Positions 22,675-34,099 of a DNA stretch of 64,000 nucleotides are shown piece after piece (positions within the stretch are counted from its first letter, which is position 1; each line of letters begins with the position of its first letter). The translations under genes were made by a program, and so were the position numbers. The notes below the pieces were generated by a model. The model did no database searches. It was given only the letters and a program-made list of their open reading frames with translations, and was not told where the DNA came from. The DNA lies in the NCBI GenBank assembly GCA_031841125.1, contig CM063112.1:18254603-18318602 (forward strand), in the 5' to 3' direction. This DNA is from Acanthococcus lagerstroemiae. Lineage: Eukaryota > Arthropoda > Insecta > Hemiptera > Eriococcidae.

Positions 22675-25161
22675 ATGTCTGCAAAACCGAAATCAAAATC
22701 ATCCAAGGAAATGGACCAAAGTGGTGTATTTACAGGGTAATTATTCAAAATATTATTAATTGTGTTCAACATTATTTGAATACGCTTTTCGAGTGTCTAT
22801 TCTTCATTTTGGTACTCTTTCTTGTTTCAGTTATGAGACTAGTCTAGTTTCAACAGATTCTATCAACGCAGCTGGTCTGCAATTGTAATATTCTGTCAAC
22901 GCAGCTGGTCTGCAATTGTAATATTCTGTCAACGCAGCTGGTCTGCAGTTATAATTAATATTCTATCAACGCAGCTAGTCTGCAGTCGTATTATTTTTTC
23001 AATGTTACGCTGCAACAACGCAATTGTTATTTTCATGTTATTCTTCGTCATTATTCCTCAGATCCAAAGCTCAGCAACGGTCACTGAAATATAACGTTCA
23101 GCAAAAGCAGTACATGCTGCAGTTCCTCGAACATCACCCGCAGATGATGTCAAAGAGGTTTTCTAGCACCTACACCCTGCAAGATGAGAAGAAACTGTGG
23201 CAGCAGCTAGCCAGTCAGCTGAACAAAATGGGACCGAAAAAGGCGGTCAAAGATTGGATTGAGGTGTGGTTTGTATTGTTTTATACAATCAAAAGTAAAC
23301 TCATATTAATTCATTTTCTATAATGCACATGATTTCTTATTTAGGAAATGGAATGGTTATAAAAACAAAACACGTAAATTGGCCCGGGATATAGTGCGTG
23401 AACACCGCAAAACTGGCGGTGGCGAAGCAGACGTCGATTATGGAAAGTTCACCCCTCAAAAGGAGCGGGTGATCCAGCTCCTTGGGGGCTGGAAAACAAT
23501 CAAAGGAGAAGCTGTCAGAGAGTTGGGAGTCGCCTCACATCCGAAAGTAGAGGACCTTACCCATTTTATTACCGAAGAATTTGTCGAAGCAGACATTGAT
23601 AACGATTTGCTAAATGTAGGCCTTGAAAATATTATTTCTATGATTTACTAATGAAATGTACATAAATTTATGTCAACTGAGAGGTAATGAAATGATTATA
23701 TTGTAGCTGGAAGAGTGTTACGATCAAGGGTTACTTGCAAGAGAAGGAACGTCAACGTCCACGCAGTCTCTTAGTTCGTCAGTCAAAGAGACTCTTAGTT
23801 CGTCAGTCGAAAAGACCGTACCGGTTTCTCAATCACCTTCAGTTGAGCGCAGAGTGGATGACATGTCAACGCCACAGCAGTTGTTTAGTAAATCGGTAAA
23901 ACGAACAGCACTGCAGCATACAACTGCCAATTCTAGTACTGTCAAACGTAGAAAAATTACAATTGAAGCGGGTGAGATATAGACTAATTTCCTTATTAAA
24001 TCAATTCAATGCGGTCCCATGCGCATTTTACTTGTACTTCTTCACTCTTTATACAAATTGTGCGGCTTTCTTCGTAAAATGATTGTAATTTGAGCTCGTC
24101 ATTGATAATATTTTTATTGTGAAAGAAATACGATTCGAAGTGCGACTTTTTTACATGTGACCGTCTTGTATTACACTACACAACAGGTCCATTTGACTGC
24201 CCCCTCCCCCCTTCATATTTCTGATCCAAAGTGGACTAGTTGAATTGAGCTCGTTTTGTGCTGAATTGTGTTACCATAATTACGTTTCGTGCTTAGTACC
24301 TTTCAAAATATTAACAAAACTCTTTAAAGAGCCAGCCCCTCCCCCAGGACAAATTTAAGGTTGAAATTCTTTGGAGATCATCGAATATTTTTCCACAATT
24401 TTTGAGAAACTTCTTCAAAAACCATCGTATTTTCACTTGTGTGAATCTTGAGGAAAAATCTCCGGTTATTCATAAAGAATAATTTTATTGAAAATCTTCA
24501 GAGAAGGAACTCTGACGAGTTTCAAGGAATTGCATCGGAAATATTCGGGGAAAAGTAACGATGATTTTTGAAGAAGTATCTCAAAATTCGTCAGGAAAAA
24601 TATTCTATGATCTCAAGAGGATTTCAACCATAAATTTTGTCCTGGGGGAGGGCTGGCGCTTGAAGAGTTTTGTTAATATTTATTTTGAAATTTATTTTTT
24701 TATAAGTAATTTGTCTGACTTATTTTAAATAATACATTTATATTATTTAGCCCATGAGGACCAAGGCCTCTCCTTACAATCGTAATTAAACAAAAAATTA
24801 AGAGGAATCGCGAGGTTCAATGAAAAAGTAGAGACCAGACTTGAATTCAGCATTTAAAATACCTTTAGAATTGCATAGTCTCATCCCCGTGTTTTTCATG
24901 CTCTTGTATAATATTACAGTTTCAAACTTTCCTAAAATGTAGGATATTTTTACAGTAAATCCACAGTTGCTCAGTATACAGGAGAACATGCTGATGGAAC
25001 AAACGCGGCAAGCCGATGCGATGGTCAAGCAAGCCGAAGCAATGGTCAAACAAGCCGAAGCAATGGTCAAGCTAGCCGATGCAATGGAAAGGATTGCCTC
25101 TGCAGTCACATCAGTAGGTACAGCCCTAACGAAAATTGCCGAGAAGTGGGCAGAAGAATAA
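22675..25161 (+). CDS. Harbinger-associated Myb/SANT-like DNA-binding protein
   Basis: Five exons join in frame to 335 residues: 22675-22736, 23062-23265, 23345-23615, 23707-23971, 24956-25161. All have GT-AG ends; the donor of exon 2 is chosen at 23266 to keep phase with the KWNGYKNK segment. Residues about 20-125 form a Myb/SANT-like trihelix: QYMLQFLEHHPQMMSKRF, then a LWQQLASQLN helix, then DWIEVKWNGYKNKTRK with the characteristic HRKTGGG end. A Ser/Thr-rich middle follows, with a basic VKRRK stretch that could be a nuclear signal. The C-terminus is a heptad-like repeat of QADAMVKQAEAMVK, a likely coiled coil. There are no in-frame stops. The reading is that of the accessory gene of an autonomous Harbinger element; a domesticated host relative is less likely because the transposase is adjacent. 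Confidence 0.72.
22857..22992. repeat. Four tandem units of about 41-48 bp in intron 1 of the Myb-like gene
   Basis: The motif attctatcaacgcagctgg recurs four times, with small changes, each followed by tctgcaattgtaat or a variant. Confidence 0.85.
24301..24692. mobile_element. Foldback/MITE element in intron 4 of the Myb-like gene
   Basis: The left arm starts tttcaaaatattaacaaaac and continues into a ccagcccctcccccaggac block. The right arm carries the inverse (gtcctgggggagggctgg, then gttttgttaatattt, then attttgaaa). The arms are about 60 bp long. The centre holds the AT-rich degenerate repeat theme seen at 380-1240 and in the 4.3-kb element. There is no coding capacity. Confidence 0.75.
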
Positions 25162-25628
25162 ATCTCGAACTATTACGTGTTGAAGTGTACTGTTTTTATT
25201 AATTTTGTGTTTCGTTTTCATTCATTTTATTGTGTACAGTCCTAAAAATTGTAAGAGTCTATAATAGAAAATTATTAAAGACGTATTGGCGATTTTGCTC
25301 TCCTCGTTCAACCATATTCTGATTCACAAACACTGGAGGTGCGAATTCTTGTAAAATTTCATCATCAGCTTCATTGTAATCATCATTATTTGGTAAATTG
25401 AGCAGAAGAATAAATCTCGAACTATTACGTGTTGAAGTGTACTGTTTTTATTAATTTTATTGTATACAGTCCTAAAAATTGTAACAGTTTATAACAGAAA
25501 ATTATTAATGACATATTGGCGATTTTGCTCTCCTCGTTCAACCATATTCTGATTCACGAATACTGGAGGTGCGAATTCTTGTAAAATTTCATCATCAGCT
25601 TCATTGAAATCATCATTATTTGGTAAAT
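25150..25628. repeat. Tandem duplication of about 250 bp between the two Harbinger genes
   Basis: The unit starting gcagaagaataaatctcg at 25150 recurs at 25402. The second unit lacks about 25 bp. The unit spans the last codons of the Myb-like gene and the C-terminal codons of the transposase. The intact transposase end is in the second unit, and the first unit holds a spare copy. Confidence 0.85.
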
Positions 25629-28600
25629 GATCGTCATTATCCATTCGTAGACAGATGTTGTGAAGCGCAGCGCAACAATTGATGATTTTCGCACACTTCA
25701 ATGGCGCAAAATGAAGACCTCGTTCGCTCTTCAAGCACCGCCAGCGTGCCTTTAAAACACCTAAAAATAAGATAATTGTACAGTAATTGTCTTTCACTTA
25801 CAATATTGTATGAATCATCGCACTTAAAAAACGTACCAATTACTTTCTCAATTATACTCCGAAGCTGTTTGTGACGTCTGTTAAATCGGATTTGCCCTAT
25901 TCCTTCGGGATTTCGATAAGGAGTCAGTAGCCATGGCTCCAAAGGGTACCCACTGTCTCCAAGAAGCCACCACTGATTTCCTTCAAACCGTTGCGATATG
26001 AAAGCGCGAATGTGACTAACAGCCCAAACAGCTGCATCGTGGGTGCTTCCCTGATGTCTCGCATTGATTGCCAGGATATTATATTGATCATCAGCGATCT
26101 ACAAAGGAGAAATACATAATGTTAACTTTTGATATATGAAAATATGGAGGCCAAAAAAGAACTCACAATTTGAGTGTTCAGCGAGTGCCTCTGCTTTCTA
26201 TTGACATACTGAAACTCGATGGCAGTTGGTATCGCCTGTGTGACAATGTCGATGTGGGTTCCATCTATAAACCCGACAATTCCTGGAAAATTTTCACGTT
26301 CTTCGATTCTACATGTGAAACAGCAAGTAACATGAAAGTAACCCAAAACTGGAACACTGCAAGTTGGAATATTGACCAACATATCTTCTATACGTAACGA
26401 TATTACTGACCTATTACTGATTATATTGATATCGTTGTTGGAACGTGGGAATTTTACGAATCGCGGACATAAGTGTTCATTCATTACGTCGACGACTTCA
26501 TTAATTATTCTCGATGTAGTCGACTTTCCTACACCTAAATTTTTATCGTTTCCAACTAAACGTAGATAGGATCCTTGGGCGAAAAACCTCAGCGCAACAA
26601 GTAGCTATAAGCGCACAAATAATATAAATGATCACAATAACTTGATAATAATTTATGTAAAGGACTTACAAGTATGTTTACTTACTTTCAGTCTTCTAGT
26701 AACAGCACCTCTTCGGGTCTCCATCTTTAAATGTGGTTCAATGATTTCGAAAATCAATTCGAATATTTCTTTGTTTACCCGAAACAATTCCCGAAACCTA
26801 CCATTCGTTAACTGGAATGCTCGATTTTCTTCCCTTATACGTATATTTAATTTCCTTTCTTCTCTGCGCCGCACTAAATTGTCGTTTTCATTCATAAATA
26901 CATTTACAGTGTTGCCAGATTGGATTTTCCGAAATCCGTACATCCGAAGGGCGCGTACGGATTTTGTACGGATTCTTTCCGAGAACTTTTCCTTTAGGAC
27001 AGAATCATTTTCAAACCGCTAAAATGTAGTTTTTCATGTATTTTCACTCACGTTTCAGTATTAATATTCAACAAGAATTTGATAACTAGTTACACTAGGT
27101 TAACAGTCAGAGGAGTGAAATACAGTTTCGTCCCACTTCCTATCTTTGGTTTAACTTAGAGAAGCTGATATTAGTCTCGCGCTTTAGTACTAGCGATGGG
27201 CGGTGGGAATATTCCCAGGAAAAAAAAAAAAAACTGGGAAGGGAAGAAATTTTCGGTGGGATGTTATTTTCAGGGAAGATTAGATTGGGAATTCACTCTG
27301 AATAAAAATAAATTCCCAGCTTCCGCGATGCGCCCAGCATTTCACTAGTTGGTAGTTGGTACTTGGTACGCTCTATTTCAGCTATTCGCGAGAGGATACC
27401 TCATCGGGAGCACTAGTGTTAAGGACGAAAATATGATCAAATTAATGTAGTGCACTTATGGGAGAATTTCGTAAAATCCAAAATATCTCGATAAATATAA
27501 TTTTTTTTTTTTTTTTTTAAATTAAAGAGAACTGAATTTGTTCCCGAGCAAATTTCGAATGTAATGCACTCGCATCAAGACGCGTTCATGGAAATGACAG
27601 TCAATATTCAGTAATTTACTCTCTCAAATTCGACTTGACAGTTGACACTATGTACTTTTCAAGTTTTCATACACCCTTATTCGTGTCAGGACACGAAGGG
27701 TGCGTTGCAGATAGCAAAATTAGGATACTGGACGAAAGTATGATCCGTCATCGGTCCTGATAAGGACGTATGAAAGGTACAGTGTCAAGTCGAATTTGAG
27801 AGAATAGATTAATTATTACTGAATATTGACTGTGATTTCCATGAACGCGTCTTGATGTGAGCACGTTATATTCGAAATTTACTGTGAAATAAATTAAGTT
27901 CTCTTCAATTTTCAAAAAAAAAATTATATTTACCTAATGAGATATTCTAGATTTTACGAAATTCTCCCAAAAGCGCAATACATGTGATGATATTTTCGTC
28001 CAGTTTCCTAATTTTGCCACCTGCAGCGCATGCTTCGTGTCCCGTCGCGAATATTTTTAGATAGATTTTCGATTTGATGACGTGATGATCATTCAGTCCT
28101 CCGAAAAATTTACTTCAAAAAGAAATTAACACAAAGATGAAGACGCGATAGCATAGTTGGAGTGTAATCTTTTTTTTTTACCGACTTTTCGAAGAAAAGG
28201 GAGGTATTACACTCGTCACAGTTGTGAAGTTGGGGGCGGGGGCAATGTTAAGAAAGAATTATCATAGGACATTTATACTTACTTTGATTCCAAATTTTGG
28301 TATATTATGGAGAAGTACTCGAAGTTGTTAAAATAAGCTTTTGAAGGCAATCGGTCGAGCCGTTCGTGAGTTTTCCTTGAGGACAAAATTTGTGGCACAA
28401 AAATCTCAGGAACTATCGAATCATTTGATTCCAAATTTTGGTACATTATAGAGAAGTACTCGAAGTTGTATTGGTGAAAGTTTGATGACAATCGGTTGAG
28501 TCGTTCACGAGTTTCCTCAATTTAAGTTCAGCATAAGAAGCGCGAGGCGACTTAGGTACTGGGATTTAATTTATACGAAATCGAATTTTGATAGCCGCGT

Positions 28601-29263
28601 AGTTTTGTTGTATTATACCAGTTTTTAATTTTATTTTACTCTATACAACTTATTGTGATAAATTAATTCATTTTACATTAATTAGTAATTGTAGATATAA
28701 TTGCAAATTATTAAGTCACTCTCCATAGCCCCTGATGAGCTGTTGTATTGCATTTATAAAATTAAATCTCTATTTGGCATAAATATGTTGACTGAATCCG
28801 AATCAAATTAGAAGTGGCATGTTTGGATTTCTTATCACAATTTATATAAAGAGGAATCACGAGTTAGAATTCATGGTCTTGAAGATGGGTTTCTAAGAAG
28901 AGCGGTTTTATTTTCAGGAAGATTCATGTTATACTTAGAGAGACAAAAAGATAAAAAAAGTGTTTCCATGACGGAGCTATGCAGAGCTGCGTACCGCAAC
29001 TTATACCAACTACAGCTTTGACCAACAGTAACCACCCAGTATGTTTAGAAAGAATGGACAGCACTTTTATTTGTTTATTGTTTGATGTTCGTTTCTGACT
29101 TTGTTGAAACAGAAGTGGGGAAAGGCGTAATTTGGGTCAAAAATCCGTACTTTTTCGGATTTCAGTACAGAAATCCGTACGAGCTCAAATTTCAGTACAT
29201 GTACTGATAAATCCGTACGTCTGGCAACACTGCATTTAAATTATTAAAATTAATCGCCCACAT
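25489..29263 (-). CDS. Harbinger/PIF DDE transposase (HARBI1-like), exon 1 interrupted by a hAT-like element
   Basis: Five minus-strand exons: 29263-29239 plus 26906-26686 (split by an inserted element), 26604-26411, 26308-26167, 26098-25837, 25760-25489. Counting the 6-bp target duplication once, they give 371 residues in a single open frame. The DDE catalytic residues are visible: D in [11 protein letters not shown] in LLGDSGYPL, and E in SIIEKVIG followed by KARWRCL. An N-terminal helix-turn-helix-like segment ([14 protein letters not shown]) precedes them. The insertion falls after codon 10. An in-frame Met just inside the 3' portion (about residue 13) could still start an almost complete protein. 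Introns have GT-AG ends and matching phases throughout. Activity cannot be judged from sequence. Confidence 0.8.
26907..29232. mobile_element. 2.3-kb hAT-like non-autonomous element inside the Harbinger transposase
   Basis: The ends CAGTGTTGCCAGA (26907) and TCTGGCAACACTG (29232) are inverted copies. Subterminal aaatccgtac motifs are repeated on both sides. The hexamer cattta flanks both ends (26901-26906 and 29233-29238), and removing the element plus one hexamer restores the transposase frame. The interior has no transposase. It holds a foldback at about 27420-28010 and a 146-bp-spaced direct repeat (28282 and 28428). A 6-bp duplication differs from the usual 8 bp of hAT, so the subfamily is left open. 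Confidence 0.82.
27420..28030. repeat. About 600-bp palindrome inside the hAT-like element
   Basis: The left arm (gacgaaaatatgatc, gggagaatttcgtaaaat, aagacgcgttcatggaaat, aaattcgacttgacag) reads inverted in the right arm from about 27780 to 28010. A second pairing links gcaaaattaggatactgg near 27713 with its inverse near 28005-28020. It looks like a nested foldback element. Confidence 0.75.
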
Positions 29264-30507
29264 TTTATAAAAAATAATGATTATGTAAACAAGCGACCTC
29301 GCGGATCGCGAGGTAGTAACAGGGTGTTTGCCATTGGGACTATGCAAATTGTAGAAGCGCTAGTGTAGAATAGGTATTTTTTGATAAGCGAATGATGCTC
29401 AGAATCTTCAACCATCCAAATCTGAAGTAGTCTTCTTTTCGTTTTCCCCCCCTCCAGGCCCGAGAACATAAAAGCACAGGACGCTACACGCACATCATGG
29501 AAGTTCAAGGCTTCGAACCCTGAAGCTGCAAACTGCAATCACCCGGCAGACTTTGATAAAGCCAGGGCTGGAAACACGTTATTGGTAACGGTTACGGTAA
29601 CGGTTACATAACGGAACAAAACGTTTAAGCATTAAGTTACGTTACGTTACGGTAATTTGATCACGTTAAACAATTCGTTACGATATCGTAACAAATGCAA
29701 TTTTTCTCGTTATTTTACTGCATTAAAAAAATATATTGAAAATTGAAAAATCTGGAAATTGCCAACCGTCCATCCTTTGAATGAGTTGATAAGATGATAT
29801 GAATAATAAGTTTATATTGTTTGCTTAATAATGATCATCTTGCATCTTCACTTCTTCAGTGCCCAAGTGCAGTTTCAGTTTGAAAATTGAGATTGAAGTC
29901 GCCAAGGTTTTTGTACTTTGTAGCTATTTTCAATTCTAACTTTATTAATTTTTTCTTGTTGATCGAACATAATGGTAGACTACAGATTTCTCATGATTTT
30001 CCAGTTGTACAGACATCAGAATCTGATGTGATTGGCAGTGTTGTTAGATGATTGGCAGTGTTGTTAGACATAACAAAACAAAATGACAAAATGACAGTTG
30101 AATTATTTTAGGAATTTTGTCATAATGACAAAACCATTTCTCAGTTTTGTCATATGACAAAATGGAAATGACATAACAAAAAAATGAATCAATGACAAAA
30201 CAATTTTGTCATGACATTTTGTCATTCCAATATTACGTTGGTGGAAAAGAACAAGGCTAAAGAAGTTCAGAAAGACTAGAAGGACATGGAATTAGTGTCT
30301 TAGAAAATGTATCTAAGCCAACCTATGCATTTGGTCCTTTTTCTCAGACACGTTTTATTAAAGAAGTGATCAGCTATTAGCCATCAGTCAAAACTTAAGA
30401 AGTCAACCCAAGCCAGAGGAGTGATCACGTATGATTTACTGGAAGCGTGTGGCAAACTTCAACTATCATTAAGTCGATTAGAAATTCACTTTCAAAGAAA
30501 ATTTGTC

Positions 30508-33500
30508 GGCTGTATTTCTACGGCGCCCCCAAAATGAGGTAGGGGGTTGGAATTAGCGGCACAAATTCTATTGTAATTTGTGCTAATTGTGCTCCGAAGT
30601 CCCAGAATTTGTGCCGCCTCCCGAGGGTCTACATCTTAATGAAAAGTTTGGGGAGGCCAGAGAAATGTTGCCCCCCCCCCCCAAATGAAGATAACGACAC
30701 TTCTGTTTTTGCGCATCGGATTTGGCAACAATGATAACGAAGAAACCCGTGGTGAAAGTAAAAACAGTGTGGATATGGGCCACGACCCCCCCCCCAGGAA
30801 GGGGTGGAGACTCGGGTGTGATGGGACGAATTTTTACCTAATTTGTGCTAAATGTGCTCGAGGTTCCCACAATTTGTGCCCCCTTCCGTGGACCTACAGC
30901 CGAAAAATAAAAAGGGGGGCGGTGAAATGTTAGCCCACCCCCCAAACAAAGGTGGGGTCACGAAAATAGTGGCACAAACTTATATTTTATTTGTGCTGAT
31001 TGTGCTCAAGGGTCCCACATTTTGTGCCCCCTTCTTTGAACCTACAGCTCACGAATAAGATTGGGGGCCGGTAAAATGTTAGCCACCCCTCCCCCAAGCA
31101 AACGTGAGGTCTAACAAATAGTGGCACAAATTTGTATTTTATTTGTGCTAATTGTGCTCCGAAGTCCCAGAATTTGTACCGCCTCCCGTGGGTCTACATC
31201 TTAATGAAAAGTTTGGGGGCCACAGACATGTTGGCCCCCCCAAATGAAGATTGGGGGTTCCGTACCATAAATATACATCAGGCATTTTTTTGGGCGAAAA
31301 TATTTTCCAAGAGCTTCGGGCCCGTACCCGGTGAAATAGATTCGAAATGCCGAGACGAATTCAGAACCGTCGTCAAAATTGATTCACATGCTATTCCTGA
31401 CCCCGTATAGCCCCGACCCCCAGTTTAACCACATTTTTGACTGTATCTCGGCAACAGAGGGTCAGCGTCTGATTTGGTCGACGAATTCGAACTCAGCGCG
31501 AAAATTTGAGTAGGAATTTGTTGTTATCCCATTTTTTAGCAATTTTGAAAATTTTGAAAATTTCTCCACACGTACATCCGGCATTTTTTTGGGCGAAAAA
31601 ATTTTCCGCGAGCTTCGGGGCCCAGACCCGGTGAAATGTATTCGAAATGCCGAGACGAATATTAAACCGTCGTCTAAATTTATTCACAGGCCATTTCTGA
31701 CCCCGTATAGTCTCCGCCCCCAGTATAACCTCATTTTTGACTGTATCTCGGTCACGGAGGGTCAGCGCCTGATTTGGTCGACGAATTCGAACTCAGCGCG
31801 AAAAACTGAGTAGGAATTTGTTGTTATCTCATCTATTTGGAATTTCGAAAATTTTGAAAATTTCTCCATACGTACATCAGGCATTCTTTTGGCCGAAAAA
31901 ATTTTCCGCGAGCTTCGGGGCCCGGATCCGGCGAAACAGATTCGAAAGCACGAGACGAATTTAGAACCGTCGTCAAAATTGATTCACAGGCTATTTCTGA
32001 TCCAGTATAGCCCGGCCCCCAGTATAACCACATTTTTGACTGTATCTCGGCGACGGAGGGTCACCGCCAGATTTGGTCGACGAATTCGAATTCGGCGCGA
32101 AACATTTAGTAGGAATTTCTGCTTATCTCAGTACTTTTGAATTCCGAAAATTTCTCCATTATACATCAGGCATTTTTTTGGGGGCAAAAAAATTTTCCGA
32201 GAGATTCGGGCCCCGGACCCGGGGAAGTAGATTCGAAAGGCCGAGACGAATTCAGAACCGTCGTCAAAATTGATTCACAGGCTCTTTCTGACCCAGTATA
32301 GCCTTCGCCCCCAGTGTAACCACATCTTTGACTGTATCTCGGCAACGGAGGGTCAGCGCCTGATTTGGTCGACGAATTCGAACTCGGCACGAAATATTTA
32401 GTAGAATAGGGTTGCTATCTCAGTATTTTAGAAATTCAAAAATTCTTAAAATGCATTATTTTGGGCGAAAAAATTATCCGAGATCTTCGACTCAATTGTT
32501 TACGATCAGTTCGAATTCGTCGACCAAATCAGGCGCTGGTCCTCCGTTGCCGAGATACCTGGGGGCGGGGTCTATACTGGGTCAGAAATAGCGTGTGAAT
32601 CAATTTTGACGACGCTTCTGAATTCGTCTCGGCATTTCGAATAGATATCGCCGGGTCTGCGCCCCGAAGCCCTCGGAAAATTTTTCCCCCCAAACAAATG
32701 CCTGATGTATAAGTATGGAGAGATTTTCGAAATTTTCGAAATTCAAAAAAGATGAGATAACCACAAACTCCTACTCAATTTTTCGCGCTGAGTTCGGATT
32801 CGTCGACCAAATCAGGCGCTGACCCACTGTTGACGAGATACAGTCAAAAAATGGTTAAACTGGGGGCGGGGTCTATACTGGTTCAGAAAGAGCCTGTGAA
32901 TCAATTTTGACGACGGTTCTGAATTCGTTTCGGCATTTCGAATCTATTTCACCGGGTACGGGCCCGAAGCTCTCGGAAAATATTTTCGCCCAAAAAAATG
33001 CCTTACGTATATTTATGGTATGGAACCCCCAATCTTCATTTGGGGGGCCAACATGTCTGTGGCCCCCAAACTTTTCATTAAGATGTAGACCCACGGAAGG
33101 CGGCACAAATTCTGGGACTTCGGAGCACAATTAGCACAAATAAAATACAAATTTGTGCCACTATTTTTTAGACCTCACATTTGCTTGGGGGAGGGGTGGC
33201 TAACATTTTACCGGCCCCCCAATCTTATTCGTGAGCTGTAGGTTCAAAGAAAGGGGCACAAAACGTGGGACCCTTGAGCATAATCAGCACAAATAAAATA
33301 CAAGTTTGTGCCACTTTTTTCGAGACCCCACCTTTATTTGGGGGGTGGGCTAACATTTCACCGCCCCCATTTTATTTTTGGGCTGTAGGTCCACGGAAGG
33401 GGGCACAAATTGTGGAAACCTCGAGCACATTTAGCACAAATTAGGTAAAAATTCGTCCCATCACACCCGAGTCCCCACCCCCTCCTAGGGGGGGGGGGTC

Positions 33501-34099
33501 GTGGCTCATATCCACACTATTTTTACTTTCACCACGGGTTTCTTCGTTATCATTGTTGCCAAATCCGATGCGCAAAAACAGAAGTGTCGTTGCCTGAACC
33601 TATCGCACTTTCGCCTCTTGAGTTTAAAAAAAGTATGAACAATGACAACAAAACTTTGGATAGAATGGATGTACCTCCCAAAATTGGGGTAGGATATGAG
33701 ATACCGTGAAAAGAACCTAAAAAATGAATTCGGTGACAGCAGAAACCAGTTAATCTCTCCTTTTGAAGATCGTTTTTTTAAAATATCAAAATTTTTCCCG
33801 CGCCCCCCTTAAATTGAGCACTGGACTGTGAGCCCAGAAAGTGCGGCACAAATTCTGGGACTTCGGAGCACAATTAGCACAAATAAAATACAAATTTGTG
33901 TCGCTAATTCCAACCCCTATCTTCACTTGGGGGGCAACATTTCCCTTGCCCCCCCCCCACTTTTTATTAAAATGTAGAACCACTGGAGGCGGCACAAATT
34001 CTGGGACTTTGGAGCACAATTAGCACAAATTACAATAGAATTTGTGCCGCTAATTCCAACCCTCTACCTCATTTGGGGGGGGGGCGTAGAAATACAGCC
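30508..34099. mobile_element. Innermost 3.6-kb palindromic element, Mutator/foldback-like
   Basis: The ends ggctgtatttctac (30508) and gtagaaatacagcc (34099) are inverted copies. The whole element is nearly palindromic, with arms of about 0.9-1.2 kb. A 9-bp duplication aaatt(t/g)gtc flanks it at 30499-30507 and 34100-34108, with one mismatch. Nine-bp duplications with very long inverted repeats are typical of Mutator-like elements. No MULE transposase is present, so the assignment is an inference. Each arm repeats a box of the form tttgtgctaattgtgctc several times. The right arm carries extra sequence at about 33600-33965 not matched on the left. Confidence 0.8.
31271..32450. repeat. About four tandem units of ~300 bp, continued inverted to 33010
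   Basis: Units begin with acatcaggcatttttttggg near 31274, 31574, 31873 and 32163. Each contains ttcgaaatgccgagacg, gtatctcggcaacgg and gatttggtcgacgaattcg. After a switch point near 32450-32500 about two units follow in the opposite orientation. They form the core of the 3.6-kb palindrome. Frames read across them are repeats of one another and not separate genes. Confidence 0.85.

Larger units (their letters stand above)
22600..29300. mobile_element. Harbinger/PIF transposon with both canonical genes (outer ends not located)
   Basis: A Myb/SANT-like gene on the plus strand and a HARBI1-type DDE transposase on the minus strand face each other tail to tail. This is a standard Harbinger layout, in which the Myb-like partner helps the transposase reach the nucleus and bind the ends. 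I could not find the terminal inverted repeats or a 3-bp TWA target duplication, so the limits given are only those of the genes. Two other elements have inserted into it (24301-24692 and 26907-29232). Confidence 0.7.

Noticed and set aside
22857..22992. Regularly spaced repeats reminiscent of a CRISPR array
   Set aside because: Only four direct units, spacers of nearly identical sequence, and a eukaryotic intron context; it is a minisatellite.
30583..34023. Many open frames of 60-90 codons on both strands
   Set aside because: They are translations of the inverted arms and tandem units of the 3.6-kb palindrome and repeat one another.
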